Source: Diploscapter coronatus
Taxonomy: Eukaryota; Nematoda; Chromadorea; Rhabditida; Rhabditidae
DNA length: 64,000 bases
Reading direction: 5' to 3'
Assembly: GCA_964036155.1 (NCBI GenBank)
Contig: OZ038423.1
Span: forward strand, 52,901,249-52,965,248
The translations under genes were made by a program, and so were the position numbers. This document shows positions 52,101 through 63,657 of the stretch, piece after piece. Every line of letters begins with the position of its first letter. The first letter of the stretch is position 1. The notes under the pieces were generated by a model. That model did not search any database and was not told the origin of the DNA. It saw nothing but the letters and a program-made list of their open reading frames with translations.

Positions 52101-52802
52101 AGGCGCACTTGTTCCAACAAATCAATTCATCACGTTCACCAGAATTACCGACAGGATGGTGCTCATTGTGACGGACAAACAACTCGTAAGATCTCTTATC
52201 AAATTGATGAGTTTTTTATTATGTATGTTCAGGTTGTCTCGAAACGCACCGATCTGATGGGCTCTTGGGCAAGCGACTGGATTGTCGAATACGACAAGAT
52301 CATGCCGCCTGAAATCGTTCAGGTAGTTTCTACGAATTTTAAAACTTTATAATTTTGATAAGCACATCTAATAAATGCATAAAACCTATAATTTTGGAAA
52401 TGTCATTTTTTCGAAGAATCAAAAATTCTGCAAGGTTGATATCCAACGCAGAATTTAGTTTTTGGGAAATATTTCATTTATTGTGTTTTCTTCGATTTGA
52501 AGACAGTCCAAAGGCTAATGTTGCCTTCTTACTTTATTCTTGCGCGATTGTAAGTCTTGGAGGATTTTCAAACGATAATAGTTATTTTAATTAGTTACCT
52601 AATTTATTTTTTAAATCTTGCTATTAAATAATTAACCTTTAATTTGCAGAACGGTCTGAAGATTCGTTTCAAGGAGAAGAAGAAGGGCTTCCTGGGAATC
52701 GGCTCGAGCGAGGGAAAAATCATAACATTCCATGATCTGGGCGTCATTCAGTCCATTCAACAGAAGATTCTAGCTGCCTACAACGCTGCAATGCGACAGT
52801 AG
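31183..52802 (+). CDS. VPS13: VPS13 bridge-like lipid transfer protein (VPS13A/C type)
   Basis: Long rod that moves phospholipids between membranes at organelle contact sites. About 65 exons encode roughly 3,000 residues by my exon tally (not exact); human VPS13A is 3,174. The start ATGGTGTTCGAG at 31183 begins the conserved chorein N-terminus ([33 protein letters not shown]). Early exons are 31183-31282, 31578-31759, 31997-32161, 32208-32306 and 32792-32993. The repeating-groove region follows. The VAB/SHR-BD adaptor region lies at about 44.1-48.3 kb ([33 protein letters not shown]). At about 50.8-51.8 kb is the glycine-rich amphipathic ATG2-C-like segment ([35 protein letters not shown]). 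The C-terminal PH-like domain ends at TAG 52800-52802. Nearly all introns keep phase. Introns hold hairpins, a solo transposon end near 43.0 kb and a candidate cassette exon. Confidence 0.97.
31423..31451. repeat. perfect short hairpin in VPS13 intron 1
   Basis: TCACACCCAC at 31423-31432 is exactly complementary in inverted orientation to GTGGGTGTGA at 31442-31451, with a 9-base G-rich loop. It lies in the first intron. Confidence 0.7.
34864..34955. repeat. short foldback in a VPS13 intron
   Basis: CATTTGGAAAGC (near 34878) is exactly inverted at GCTTTCCAAATG (near 34937). The match extends imperfectly outward (GATCATC against GGTC). It sits in the intron between exons ending at about 34521 and starting at about 35000. 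Confidence 0.5.
45998..46072 (+). other. candidate cassette exon of VPS13 (25 codons)
   Basis: Inside the roughly 950-base intron between VPS13 exons ending at 45696 and starting near 46649, a 75-base segment is preceded by AATTGTAG and followed by GTGAGG. It is open in exactly the frame of both neighbours (all boundaries phase 0). It would insert [16 protein letters not shown] and then RGSSIVSEE into the adaptor region. It is not needed for a complete protein. Confidence 0.45.
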
Positions 52803-53654
52803 AGAGGATGACCACATTCAGTCTCCATTTCCACCAAACCAAAGCAACAGCAATTTTTTGCCGCATTTGGCAGTTTGACCTCATTGTAGTTTTATCCAAT
52901 TTTGCTGATTTTAGTGATTCTGCTTCTAAATTCGGCTAGATAATTATCCCCCCATTGTTTTGTTATGTATTTCCTTGTTTCGTTGAAGAGTAGAAATAGT
53001 AGTTATGAATTGTACCGAATTGTCCAATGGAAAAGCAAGTCTTGTCAAATTTCCCTGCCCATTCTTATCCACTTTTAGCCGATTCCCCGGTATTTTCTCT
53101 TCTATTTTAATTGGTGTTACATTTATTTCTCTTTGGTATCTCTTCCCTCTTTTTCGTGGTATTTATGATTTTTACGGCGAGCATCGATTGAGATTTTATC
53201 TGCTTCTGGGTGAATTGAATGGTTTTGAAAAGAGAAATAAACGGTTTTATCTGAAAGTTAGGTCATTCTAAATTTTGTTCCGACGATCAATCGAATATTT
53301 GATGCTTTCATATCCGACTTTTAAACCAGCAACGACAAAATTTCTATTCGCTTTGATATAGCTGATTTTGGACGATTTAGTTTTCGATTTTGTTGATTTT
53401 AACCCAAATTTATCTCGTTAAATGCCTCAATTTAAACTGCTATTCTGTAGTTTCCAAAAAAAATCGGTTCAGAATTTTTCACTCTTCTAGACCCTTTCCA
53501 AAGTTGCTATTCTGCAAGACAACTGTGTTTACCCGTTAGTGGCGGTCAAGTTGCGTTGTCCACCACTTGCTTCATTCATTTATTTTCGCGATCACTTTGC
53601 ACTTTTCATTATTTTTTGAAATATCTTGTCGATAATATCGGGATTTTCAGCAAA
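52803..53654. other. VPS13 3' untranslated region and spacer to the next gene
   Basis: The 852 bases between the VPS13 stop and the next start on the same strand. A plus-strand AATAAA at 53236-53241 is a plausible polyadenylation signal for VPS13. A TTTTCAG acceptor-like site ends at 53650, five bases before the next ATG. No gene is seen. Confidence 0.45.
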
Positions 53655-56600
53655 ATGGGTGATTTCGATGCAGAAGCGGCCGAGCTGGAACTGCTTGGCG
53701 AGGCAGGAGGAACTGTCGACCACAGCGACGCGCTCATCGATGAAAACGACTTGCTCGGCAGAGTGTACGGACAGTTTTCGCTTATTTCTAAAACTCATCC
53801 CTGAATCTGCCTGGCAATTCTTCGAGCGATCGAAAAATCGGTTTCCCGGAATATTTCCCCCGAAAGCTTGTCCGCTAAGTTGAATTTCCTCGGAACACTT
53901 GAATATCGATTTTCAGTTCATTTCTATCAATTTCCAGGTCTCCGAATCACAACGGCTTGTCCGCTGTGAAGAAGGAGGAGTCGGATCTGTACGAGGACGC
54001 GATCGCCCCCTCGGCAGATGTGAAGTCCGAGTCTGCAGCGACCACTCCCGCAGTCAAGGACAGGGACTCGGCTCCTGCCTTCCCTCTCAACACAAACACC
54101 AACACGAGCAATGTCGCTGTTGGATCCACTTCCTCCAGCAATATCGCTGATGGAAAAAAGTAGGATTGTCAGGCAATTTGGAAATGTCGCGAAATTACTT
54201 TGTAGTGTGCTGGATAAGAAAGGAGTCGAGGGCCTCCTCTCCCTTATCTTGTCCACTATTTATGTTGCGACATTTCCAAATTGTTTCGGATAGTCATTCT
54301 GTGATTACTTTTGACTCATTCAGATACTGCTGTTATGTCGGAAACATGGACTGGTTCACTACGGACGAGTATCTGCTGGTTTGTCCTCTTCCTTTCACCC
54401 TTCTATTCATTTGCTGATGTTTCTGCATTTCAGCAACAGCTGCGCGCAATCGGCCTGGACATGAGCAGTCTGGTGGACATGAAGTTCCACGACAACCGCA
54501 TCAACGGGCAGAGTCGCGGATTCGCACTCCTCGTCTTCTCGACTGAGCAGTGTAAGTCGGAGCACTAATTGGCGGTCACTTTATTAGTGACCCGCAAGCT
54601 GCAACAATTTGTAAATTAATCTAATTCCTCTACTCGTCCATCTAGAATTCCCACTCGGTATGAAAAAGCATAATAAATCCCTATATATATTTATCAGATT
54701 TTTCACAACGAATGAAAATTTCAGAAAGCCCTCTACTCCTTACTGAAATTTGAAATTTACAAATTGACAATGATAAGTCTAAAATAAATATAGAAGTAAA
54801 TTTCAGCGGTGCGCAGTGTGATGGAGAAGCTGAAGTTCCAGAACTCCCAGGGAGTGGAGGTGATGACGATGCTCTACACGAAGCAGGCACTCGCCAAACT
54901 CGAGGAAATGTCCAACAAATTCACCAGAAACGACCCAAAGGCAGCCACCAAGAAGGTCAGTAGAGTTTATGAATTAATTTCAAAATTGAAGTGACTTGAA
55001 ACTTATGCGATTCAGTTATCCAAACTTCTTTACGTTTTCAACTATTCTCCGATTCAGGAAGAAAGCTGCCTGGACATGGGAACGATTCGCATCACGCCGA
55101 ACGGCCCACCTCCCGGAATGATGAATCGCATGGGCGGCCCGCCCACCCAACTCGGTGCCACGATCATGAACCTGATTCGTCCCGGAGGCAATCCGCCTGT
55201 GCCTGGAATCGGTCCTGCCATCCCTCCTGCAGGCGGTCCCATGATGAACAGACCGCCTATGCCTGTGCAGCTGACTATCAATGGACAGCCTACAATGAAT
55301 CCGGTAAATTGTCACATTCTTATTGCAGTAATTCTAACGCGGAATCGAAATTGATTAGCATCGAGAAATCATAATAACGTAAGGGGAAACGTCTTTCAAG
55401 TACTCCAATGAAAATGAAACGTTTTCCACTAGCTTTTCGTGAAACGTAAGAAATAAGACGGCAGATACCCGCCTTTCTTTCCCTATTATGAACGAAGTCT
55501 GTATATAGAAGAGTTGTCGCATTTTTCATTCCAACGCCTTGAAATCTTTCTGCCTCTTTTAGATAAGATACTCGCTCAAACTTTTGGACTAATTTGACTT
55601 TTCGTTTCAGCCTCCGATGATGTCGCGTCCTCCGATGGGAGGCGGCCTCCCGACTCCAGTGTCCGGTCCTCCCTCGATGTCGATGCCTCCCCAGCTTCCT
55701 CCAGGTGCGCCCCGACCTCTAATGCCCCCCACATCCGTTGGTCCTCCTAATCCTATTCAACCACCTGCTAATTCGCAATCATTCATGCCCCCTACTGGGC
55801 ACCCCCCTCCCATCCCCGTTCAATCCCGTCCTCCCCCGAATATGCCTCCCTATCCACCCACATCAGGTATGCCGCCGATGATGGGCGGCCCTCCCACGGG
55901 CAGACCTCCTCCGATGATGCACGGAATGCCTCCCCAGGGAATGGCTCCTGTCCACATCAATCCGCAGGTAAATAGCTACTTTTGGTAGATCTTGCATATA
56001 TTATTTGCGTGTCATATTTCACAAAATCTTTCGCATGTCCGACGCAATCTTTACATTCGATGTTCAATAATTACTGCTCGCGATTTTACACTGCTTACGT
56101 TCCTTTAAGTATTGAAAATTTTTTTTCAGTGATTTCCATTTTATCACGAAAGTATTTTGCCCTTGGATTACGGATGCGAATAGAAATGGGAAAGTATTTA
56201 TGACGTACCCTGTAGTACTGGTTAGAAATACAACAATGAGCAAAGAGCTGTTCTTTTGCCAGCGAAAATGACATTTTTCATGGAAAATTATCTTATTCGA
56301 ATTCTACATTTCTACATTTTCAAGCGAATACTGTGATATCCCTGTTTGGCATCTTCATTCATTTTTGCCAATCGAAATGTTTTCAGATGTTCCCTGGCAT
56401 GCAGCATCCTGGAGGCGCTCCTCTGTCAGAGGCTGAGTTCGAGGAGATCATGAACAGGAACAGAACGGTGTCCTCCTCTGCCATCTCCCGTGCAGTGGCC
56501 GATGCAGCGTCGGGCGATGCACGCAGCGCCGTCGAGACTCTCCTCACGGCCATTTCACTCATCAAGCAGAGTCGCGTCGCGCACGACGACAGGTGCAGAA

Positions 56601-57321
56601 TGCTCATTGCCAGTCTGCAGGTAGGCAAATGCCAAATGGTTCCTTAAACAATCATAAAAGATTGAGTAAATTAATTTGGACATTAAAATGTGAAGGATGA
56701 GAATAATGTCATTTTAGTTATTGCTGTGTTTGACAAATTTGTCTTCTTTTATAATTTATGATGAAAATAAAATACTATTAATTATTAGTGACTTAAAGAA
56801 GCTCTAATTTTGCTATTTTATGCACTATAATGCAGATTGCTTGACGTTTCCTTTCATTCCTGCTCTACAACAATTTTTTGATTTCAGGACACTCTGTCGG
56901 GCATCGAGAACAAGGCGTACGGCTCGAATGGGGGTCGCAGTCGCGACAAGTACCGAGACAAGTCCAGAAGTCGCAGCAGGGACAGGGACAGGAAGAGAAG
57001 AAGGCGCAGTCGCAGCAGGTGCGATATTTTATTTTTAAAATAAAATTTTGAAAAATCAGGCGTTTTCCACGAAATAACTATGCATTATTGGTTTTCAAAA
57101 CTTTAACACAAATGAAGAACATTTTTGTATAAATAACCCGTAAATAATCATCAATTGAATAAAAATCCATCTTTTGAGAAAGAATCTATGGGTAAATGAG
57201 CCTTGGCGAGTTTCTTCATTATGAATTTTATGCGAGAAATAGCTGAAAGTAGTTGTGTAATGAGCCTTCCATTTTCAGCTCTCGTTCTCCATCCCCGCGC
57301 CGTTCCCGCAGACATTACTGA
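53655..57321 (+). CDS. CPSF6: cleavage factor Im large subunit, CPSF6/CPSF7 type
   Basis: Subunit of cleavage factor Im, which acts in the nucleus in pre-mRNA 3'-end cleavage and poly(A)-site choice. Exons 53655-53764, 53938-54159, 54324-54378, 54434-54551, 54807-54955, 55058-55303, 55611-55967, 56387-56620, 56888-57018 and 57279-57321 (TGA) join to 1665 bases, 554 residues. An acidic N-terminus precedes an RRM ([29 protein letters not shown]). A long Pro/Gly/Met-rich middle (residues about 225-420) follows. Then comes the very conserved [20 protein letters not shown] / AISRAV and [19 protein letters not shown] block diagnostic of CPSF6/7, and a short RS-type tail ([20 protein letters not shown]) that binds SR importins. 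It starts about 850 bases after VPS13 on the same strand. Confidence 0.96.
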
Positions 57322-58523
57322 TCTGCTGATCGGCAGTCCACTCCTACTCATCTCATCACTTCTCTTCCCTTCATTTCGATGATACGTTGACAACATTTCC
57401 ATATATGAGGTAGGTCAGATTGCATCCCTCAACTAACACCTTCAAATTACTACTTTGGTTAGAATGCGATTGCCATTGCGAGGTATCCATCGCCCTACTC
57501 GCAAATAGTCAATCATTGGCAAATCACTGACCATTCCATTCTGCCATTCTGCTGCAACCCACGATATATCCATACAAAATCTGGCTGACAAATTAGGTTG
57601 AGAGTTAAGAATGGGGGTTGGTTGTTTTCTTGTAGAATTAGATACTAAATCATTTTTCCAAACCAAATTCGATTGTTAAGATCATGCGTTTTGCGATCAT
57701 TCACTAAATATTGTATACCACTTATGAATTTTAAATTAGTGTGATAACTAATGTAAATTGCGCAGATGAAATGATATGGGGTGGGTAGACTATTTATTTT
57801 CACTGTTATGGGATGGAGGTATTATATTTATTCACGACTACGGGATAAGAAGTGCACCTTATTTTTTCTCATTTAGCGATACTAATTTTGAAAGGGATAT
57901 CTTATTCCATTTCATTTATATGATGTAGCCTTATTTATCACTTCTTCACTTATGAGATCGTATATCTTATTGCGATTCATTTTGTGAAAATCCTCGATGA
58001 TCTTTTATTTCTCCTTTATCAAGTGCGTTATGAATTCTGCATTTTCTAAAATCCATCAATCATGTATAAATCTTTGAGTTTAATGGGACATAATTTATTT
58101 ACGACGAGATTAACTATCTGTAAAATATCGAAATATCAAATATTCTAAGAAATTTGTTGTCACTCTCTGAAAGAAAACCCCGTTGTTCTCTAACATTTTG
58201 AATAATGCTGAATTTATCTTAATCACATGATACAAGGTCTCTATTGCAAACTAATTTGCCGTACAAAAGTTGTCCTGTTATTCATCTTTCCAATTCTAAA
58301 CTCATCTATTCATTATCAATATCCGTATCAATGCATCCACAATTCACTTGAGTTCCAAATTCTATTCTTTGTTATCGAGCTTTCGAAAGTAATGAGATGT
58401 GTGTCTACACTTTTGCAATGCTATTTTTCTATTATCATGTCTGATTTTTTAACATAGAGCATTGCAAATCTCTGCATTACGACATTTTCGAGAGCGCGAA
58501 CACTTGTTTGTTTGTTTATTATT

Positions 58524-58690
58524 TACAGTGCCGGACACAATATTCGACAAACTTTCATTTCCATAAAGTCTGCTTCAGTCATTTGCGCAAATGCACATGT
58601 TCAGATCGATTTACTCGTTTTATAACGTGAACTGGATTTTATTGAGGATATAAAGGACGGTTGTCGGATATTTTTCTCCTGCGCTGTTTA
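58524..58690. mobile_element. short Tc1/mariner-like miniature element
   Basis: About 165 bases flanked by TA. The left end (CAGTGCCGGACACAATATTC) and the reverse of the right end (ACAGCGCAGGAGAAAAATAT) are imperfect inverted repeats, with CGACAA shared at the inner edge. It has no coding capacity. The match is weaker than for the other elements. Confidence 0.5.
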
Positions 58691-59275
58691 GCCTTTGCGA
58701 GTGCATCAAATAATTGTCAATTTCCAGGTTTCCTCAGTCTTCGTCCCATTTCCCTTTCGACGTCCCACTACTCGGATTAGGATTCACCATTCAACTCGAC
58801 TCCAACGCCTTCAACTTCGATCAGCAATTCATTCATTTATCTCGCTCCATTCACTCTTTTATTTATCTCGTCTTTTATTCAACTATTTATTATTTTATTA
58901 CTCTTCTTGTTTCTATAAGCTTCATTTGTTGCTAAAGTATTCGAATATTTCATTCGATGAAATATGTTCTTTTTTGTTTGTTTGATTTGATCGAATCAAT
59001 AAATTCAGACATATATAATGGGAGTTGTCAAAATGGCTTTATTTCATGGAGAACGTTGGGAATCATGTCGAGTTCATTGGGAATATTCCTAACCTTAAGA
59101 CGCATTCTTTGAATAACCCGAAAAAAATGTAAAGAGTGACCGGACAATTGCAAAAGTCTCTTGAATCCAACCAAAACCCATATGGTTGGTTAAGACCTTG
59201 GACCCTAATTATAAAATAAGAAGACCAGGCCTACGAGGGGGTTAAAGTGGATATTTTTGAGGAGTGTGTTAATAT

Positions 59276-59635
59276 AAGTTGATCAATTTTCGATATGCTA
59301 TCAATTATCTATTGTTTTTCTTGAATTTATTCGACTGCATTTAAAACAAAAAGTTAGAGTTTTTTGGTAATGACATTGTCGCAAATAATGGAGAGTAAAT
59401 GACAAGATCAGGGCTGCCTGAAGTTTGAACTTGAACTGAACTTCAAACTGTCTGGAAGTTCAGTTCAGTTAAAGTTTGATTTTTTCGAACTTCAGACAGT
59501 CCTGACCCTGTCATTTACTCTCCATTATTTACGACAATGTCATTATCAGAAAATTCAATTTCTGCTTTAAATACGATCGAATAAATTCACGAAAAACAAT
59601 AAATAATTGATAGAATATCGAAAATTGGTCAACTT
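59276..59635. repeat. long foldback element (about 170-base arms)
   Basis: The 360-base segment reads nearly the same on both strands. The left arm contains TCAATTTTCGATATGCTATC and ATGGAGAGTAAATGACAAGATCAG-type sequence. The right arm, read in reverse, contains CCAATTTTCGATATTCTATC and the same GGAGAGTAAATGACA run. The centre holds further small AAGTTCAG/CTGAACTT inversions. It has no coding potential and could form a long RNA hairpin if transcribed. Confidence 0.9.
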
Positions 59636-60765
59636 AATAAATCACTAGAATTAATCTAGGTTTCAAGAATGATCACCTTAATTATTTGAATATTATATGT
59701 GATATTCACATCAATCCTATCTGTAAAAAGCATTTAGTGCTATTATTAGTCAGCTTCCAAATCAACATGTTGATAATAAGGTATAAATGAAGAATATTTA
59801 GAGCATATTTAGTTTTTATTATTTCAAAGGCTTTATTTCATGTGATAGCGAAATAAATGGGAGGAATTATTTAAGAATTTAAGTTAATTTTAGACAAATT
59901 CTTATGATAACCGACATAAAATAATGATTATCTTCACAAATATATTCTTTCCAGAATTTAGTAATAATTAATTAAACTCATTGCGTTGTTTACACCTTTC
60001 GAGCAACAATGGGATTAGGGTTGATAATTGATTTCGGATCTTGCAGTGGAGCAATTAGCGATACAACGGTATAAATTCGTCAATTAATCCAATAAAACCA
60101 CGCAAACATTTTGGAATAATAATAAATTTATAATTATGTTATTTTTATGTTTCCAAATCATCTTGTACAATAGCCTGTATCAAGAATAAGTCAAAAGATT
60201 CATATTATCTGCCAATTTAGGCAAGATATTCTGTATTGGCTATTGTGACAAGTAATTCGATTACTATCGCAATATTTTCACCACTCATCAGGGATCTCAA
60301 GAATTAGTTTTTCAAAGAAAAAACTACGATTCAGTTCCTATCAAACAATCCGCCTAGTTCGACTAAATCTGAGAGATTATTTACATTTAGAGTGACGAAA
60401 TAAAACTTAATTTTGCAATGACTAGTAAAGTAATTCAAATTTAAAATAGTAAAAAAGCGCAAATGAAATAATAAACCCAAAATAAAAGGGTCAATAAAAT
60501 AAGATATTCCGGAATTGAGGGCCATACTATCAGTGATATCACGAGATATCGATTTATCATTGTAAATAAGCCAGTGAATGTGATCTGTAAGACTCTGCAA
60601 TCGCTGCTTGCAGTCAGTCATTCAGTCATTATCGATTCGAAGACTGGCGCCTTGCTCTGTCTGTCTTCCTTCCTTCCTTCTCCTCTCCCCTCTTTCCCCT
60701 CTCCCCTCTACCTATTGACAGTCTCTATCATTCCATTCTATCCTCTCACATCAGTCATCCATTTC

Positions 60766-63657
60766 ATGTCATTTCCATTCATCATTTGCCCTTCCCTTCC
60801 CCTGCGTTTCTGTCTCTTCTTCTTTCTATTTTCCCAGGCAGCTTGTGTGGATTCAAACGAGGGCGACGATGATTTGTCAGTGCCGATAAATGCGGTTGGA
60901 GCCAGCCATCTCCTCCTTCCTGATGGGTTTGATGAAAGATTTAGTCAGATGGCATTATGCAGCATTTCAGGCCGAGCTTACCCTCTGGCGTCCATCCAAA
61001 TGCATCGAATATATGCTATTGCTCATATGGAGAAGGCATTTGCAGTGCAAATCAAACCTGCATAAAGCATCCATCAGCTCAGTGCTTCCATGCAGTGGAA
61101 GAGGTCTGTCAAATCATAGAAAATTTTAAAAATCTAAAACCATACCAAGTGATTCCATTAACCTATAGATGATGGAACGATAGTTAGAAGGCAACTTTTC
61201 TTGTAATTACGAAACTTCTTCATGGACGAATTATCGTAGAGTTGAAAAGATTTTTTATGCCTGAAGTATCTTCTATTCCTGCCAAATTTCTAGAATATCA
61301 GCTCTAGCAAATTATTCATCACACAACAATCGCAGATGTGTCTATTTTCAAAAATACCCTTCTTTTGCAATAGCAATATATTTGAAGATTACTACTCCAC
61401 TTCTCATATTCATACTAATGTTATTGAAGATAACGTTCAGCGTTTCAACCCGACTCTGCGCATCATGCAGACCCTGCACATGTATGGTTGTGCAGGTCTG
61501 GAGAGAGGCAGTGGCGGTTCTCGCCTGCTGTGCAATGCCTGGAGATTCGCGCACTTCCATCCTCGATCCATCGCCTGCTGCAACAACGGATCGCTTTGCA
61601 ACAAGGACATAGTTCCTCCTACCTATAGACATCTCAATGCTGTCTCAAGTCTTTACAACTTTCTTTACCCAAATGATAAATATGGAAAATTCCAGGTGAT
61701 GAAACAGAAATGGAAATCCGTCACTCGTCTCCACTGCTAGTCATCGTTATTTCTTTGTTCGTATTTGGAGCCGCAACATCATTGATATTCATTGCCTACA
61801 AGAAATTCGTTCTAACGAAGAAAAGTAATATTTTACTTGATCAGTACATTTGATTTCCAAAACTTTTCCTTCTATCATTATAGAAAATGCCCTTGAATCT
61901 TCTGAAATTGACGTGGAGAAAAAGGCGATGTTAACAGATGAGTCTGGGTCTGGGTGAGAAAATATTAGCAATATTTCTTCAAGGCACAGAATTCAGAAGT
62001 GGATCAGGCAAAACGGCTCTGAATCAACGAACTGTTGCTAATGATCTAAAAATCATCGATATAATTGGGCAAGGAAGGTAAACTGTCTTTTGCAATAATT
62101 AGGTCCCGAAATCTCAATTTTAGGTTTGGCCAAGTCAGGAAAGCATTTTATAGATGCAGTTATGTGGCTGTCAAAGTAGGAACAATAGAATTTTTCGCAG
62201 AAAACAGCAAATTATTTTGATAGACATTTTACACGACGGAGGAGAACTCCTGGCGCAATGAATTGGACATCTACCAAACACACATGCTCAACCATGAAAA
62301 CATCCTGCGTAAGACTTTCAAATTATTTGTTTTACATTGCGGACTTCCGAGATTATTTGATGAACTTCGTAAAAAAAGAGTGCGTGAAGCAAAGAACAAG
62401 TTTGATATGCACGCTTCATTTTTGCGCGTTTAGAAAATGAGTTATTTTTCATTTGCATCAAGTAGTTGAATGTCCACAATAGTCGATGTTTCAGAGTATG
62501 TCGCCGCTGATATCTCTAGTGAAGATTCCATCACTCAGGTCATACAAAACTAAGTTTATTTATATACATTTTTTAATTTTAGATGCTTCTCATAACAGAT
62601 TATCATTCGCTTGGATCACTATTCGATTATTTAAGAAGAGATGACGTGCGATTAGGTATTGAAGAAGCACTAAGGCTTTGTCACAGGTTGGACAACAATA
62701 TTTTCACTAAGGGATAATAACTTGCATTATCTTTCATATCAAATATCAAATTGAGCAAATTAAATTGTTAATCTGGCGAAAATATGACTAAAACTGGATC
62801 AAAGAAATCATGAAATTATTTTAGTTCAATATGTGGCATCGAACATTTGCACGCTCCAATTCAAGGCACAGGAAGTCGAAGAAAGCCTGAAATTGCTCAT
62901 AGGTTGGGTTTATTTATTTTCAGAAGTAAATTAATACATTTCAGAGATATCAAGTCGAAGAATATCATCGTCAAGCGACCGGGTGTCTGTTGCATTGCTG
63001 ATTTCGGTCTGGCAGTCAGATTGTAAGGAATTTCACATTCAGTAGTTGATAAGAGTATTCGGCCACTCATGATACTTTTACTGCCTGCCCCAGGGGTGTG
63101 CAGAGTTGTAAGTCAGAATTTAGACGTCTCTTTCTTTTCTCCACAGGCTCACTTCCTTTTTCGCCTTTTCTTCTCGCCTCATCCAGAATTTTGAGGATAA
63201 AGCTCAGGTGACAAGGTACTCGTGGGAGATAGAAAGTGAAACCCATTAGGAAAATAAAGACGCCGAAATTCGAGGCTAAAATCCCGCACACCAATGGTCT
63301 GTTCTGGAAATTTGTAATTATCCAATTCAGATTAAAGCAAAAGTCCTATGCTATTCCATTGTTATTTCATTTATGAAAATTTCATAGACTTCATTATAAG
63401 TTTAAATATCAGATTCTCAAAATTTCGTTTGTGGCCTGATACTTTAATTTTTACCAGGTTCTCTCCTTGAGAATAGATAATTCAGAGAGAACAACAGACT
63501 TATACCTGAGAAAGTGAATGCTCAAGTTGGGACTAAACGATATATGGCCCCAGAAGTTCTCTGTCGAATGCTAAACGTGAATGATTTTACTCAGTTCAAA
63601 CTGGCGGATATGTATTCATTCGCTTTGGTACTATGGGAGATAATGATGATGATCGAG
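60766..63657 (+). CDS. TGF-beta superfamily type I receptor serine/threonine kinase (3' end beyond window)
   Basis: Single-pass receptor kinase that phosphorylates SMADs. Thirteen exons are visible, 500 codons in phase: 60766-60926, 60971-61103, 61336-61648, 61696-61824, 61884-61953, 61997-62077, 62124-62175, 62224-62308, 62495-62538, 62583-62686, 62825-62902, 62945-63022 and 63486-63657. A signal peptide ([20 protein letters not shown]) is followed by the cysteine-knot ectodomain ([30 protein letters not shown]) and a transmembrane segment ([20 protein letters not shown]). The GS box reads [17 protein letters not shown]. The kinase has IIGQGRFGQV, VAVK, HRDIKSKN and ADFGLAVR, then [12 protein letters not shown]. 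The L45 loop ([11 protein letters not shown]) resembles the ACVR1/ALK1 (BMP) class. The remaining C-lobe lies past the window. No helicoidal part of another gene is fused. Confidence 0.93.

Larger units (their letters stand above)
57322..60765. other. CPSF6-type gene 3' region and intergenic DNA
   Basis: AT-rich and without a supported gene. A plus-strand AATAAA at 58998-59003 could end the upstream transcript, but nearer unrecognised signals are possible. It contains one miniature element and one long foldback element. The last 100 bases before the receptor start (about 60650-60765) are strongly pyrimidine-rich on the plus strand. Confidence 0.5.

Noticed and set aside
53535..53560. TAGTGGCGGTCAAGTTGCG resembling a Tc1-like end
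   Set aside because: A single short match without a partner end; it could be chance.
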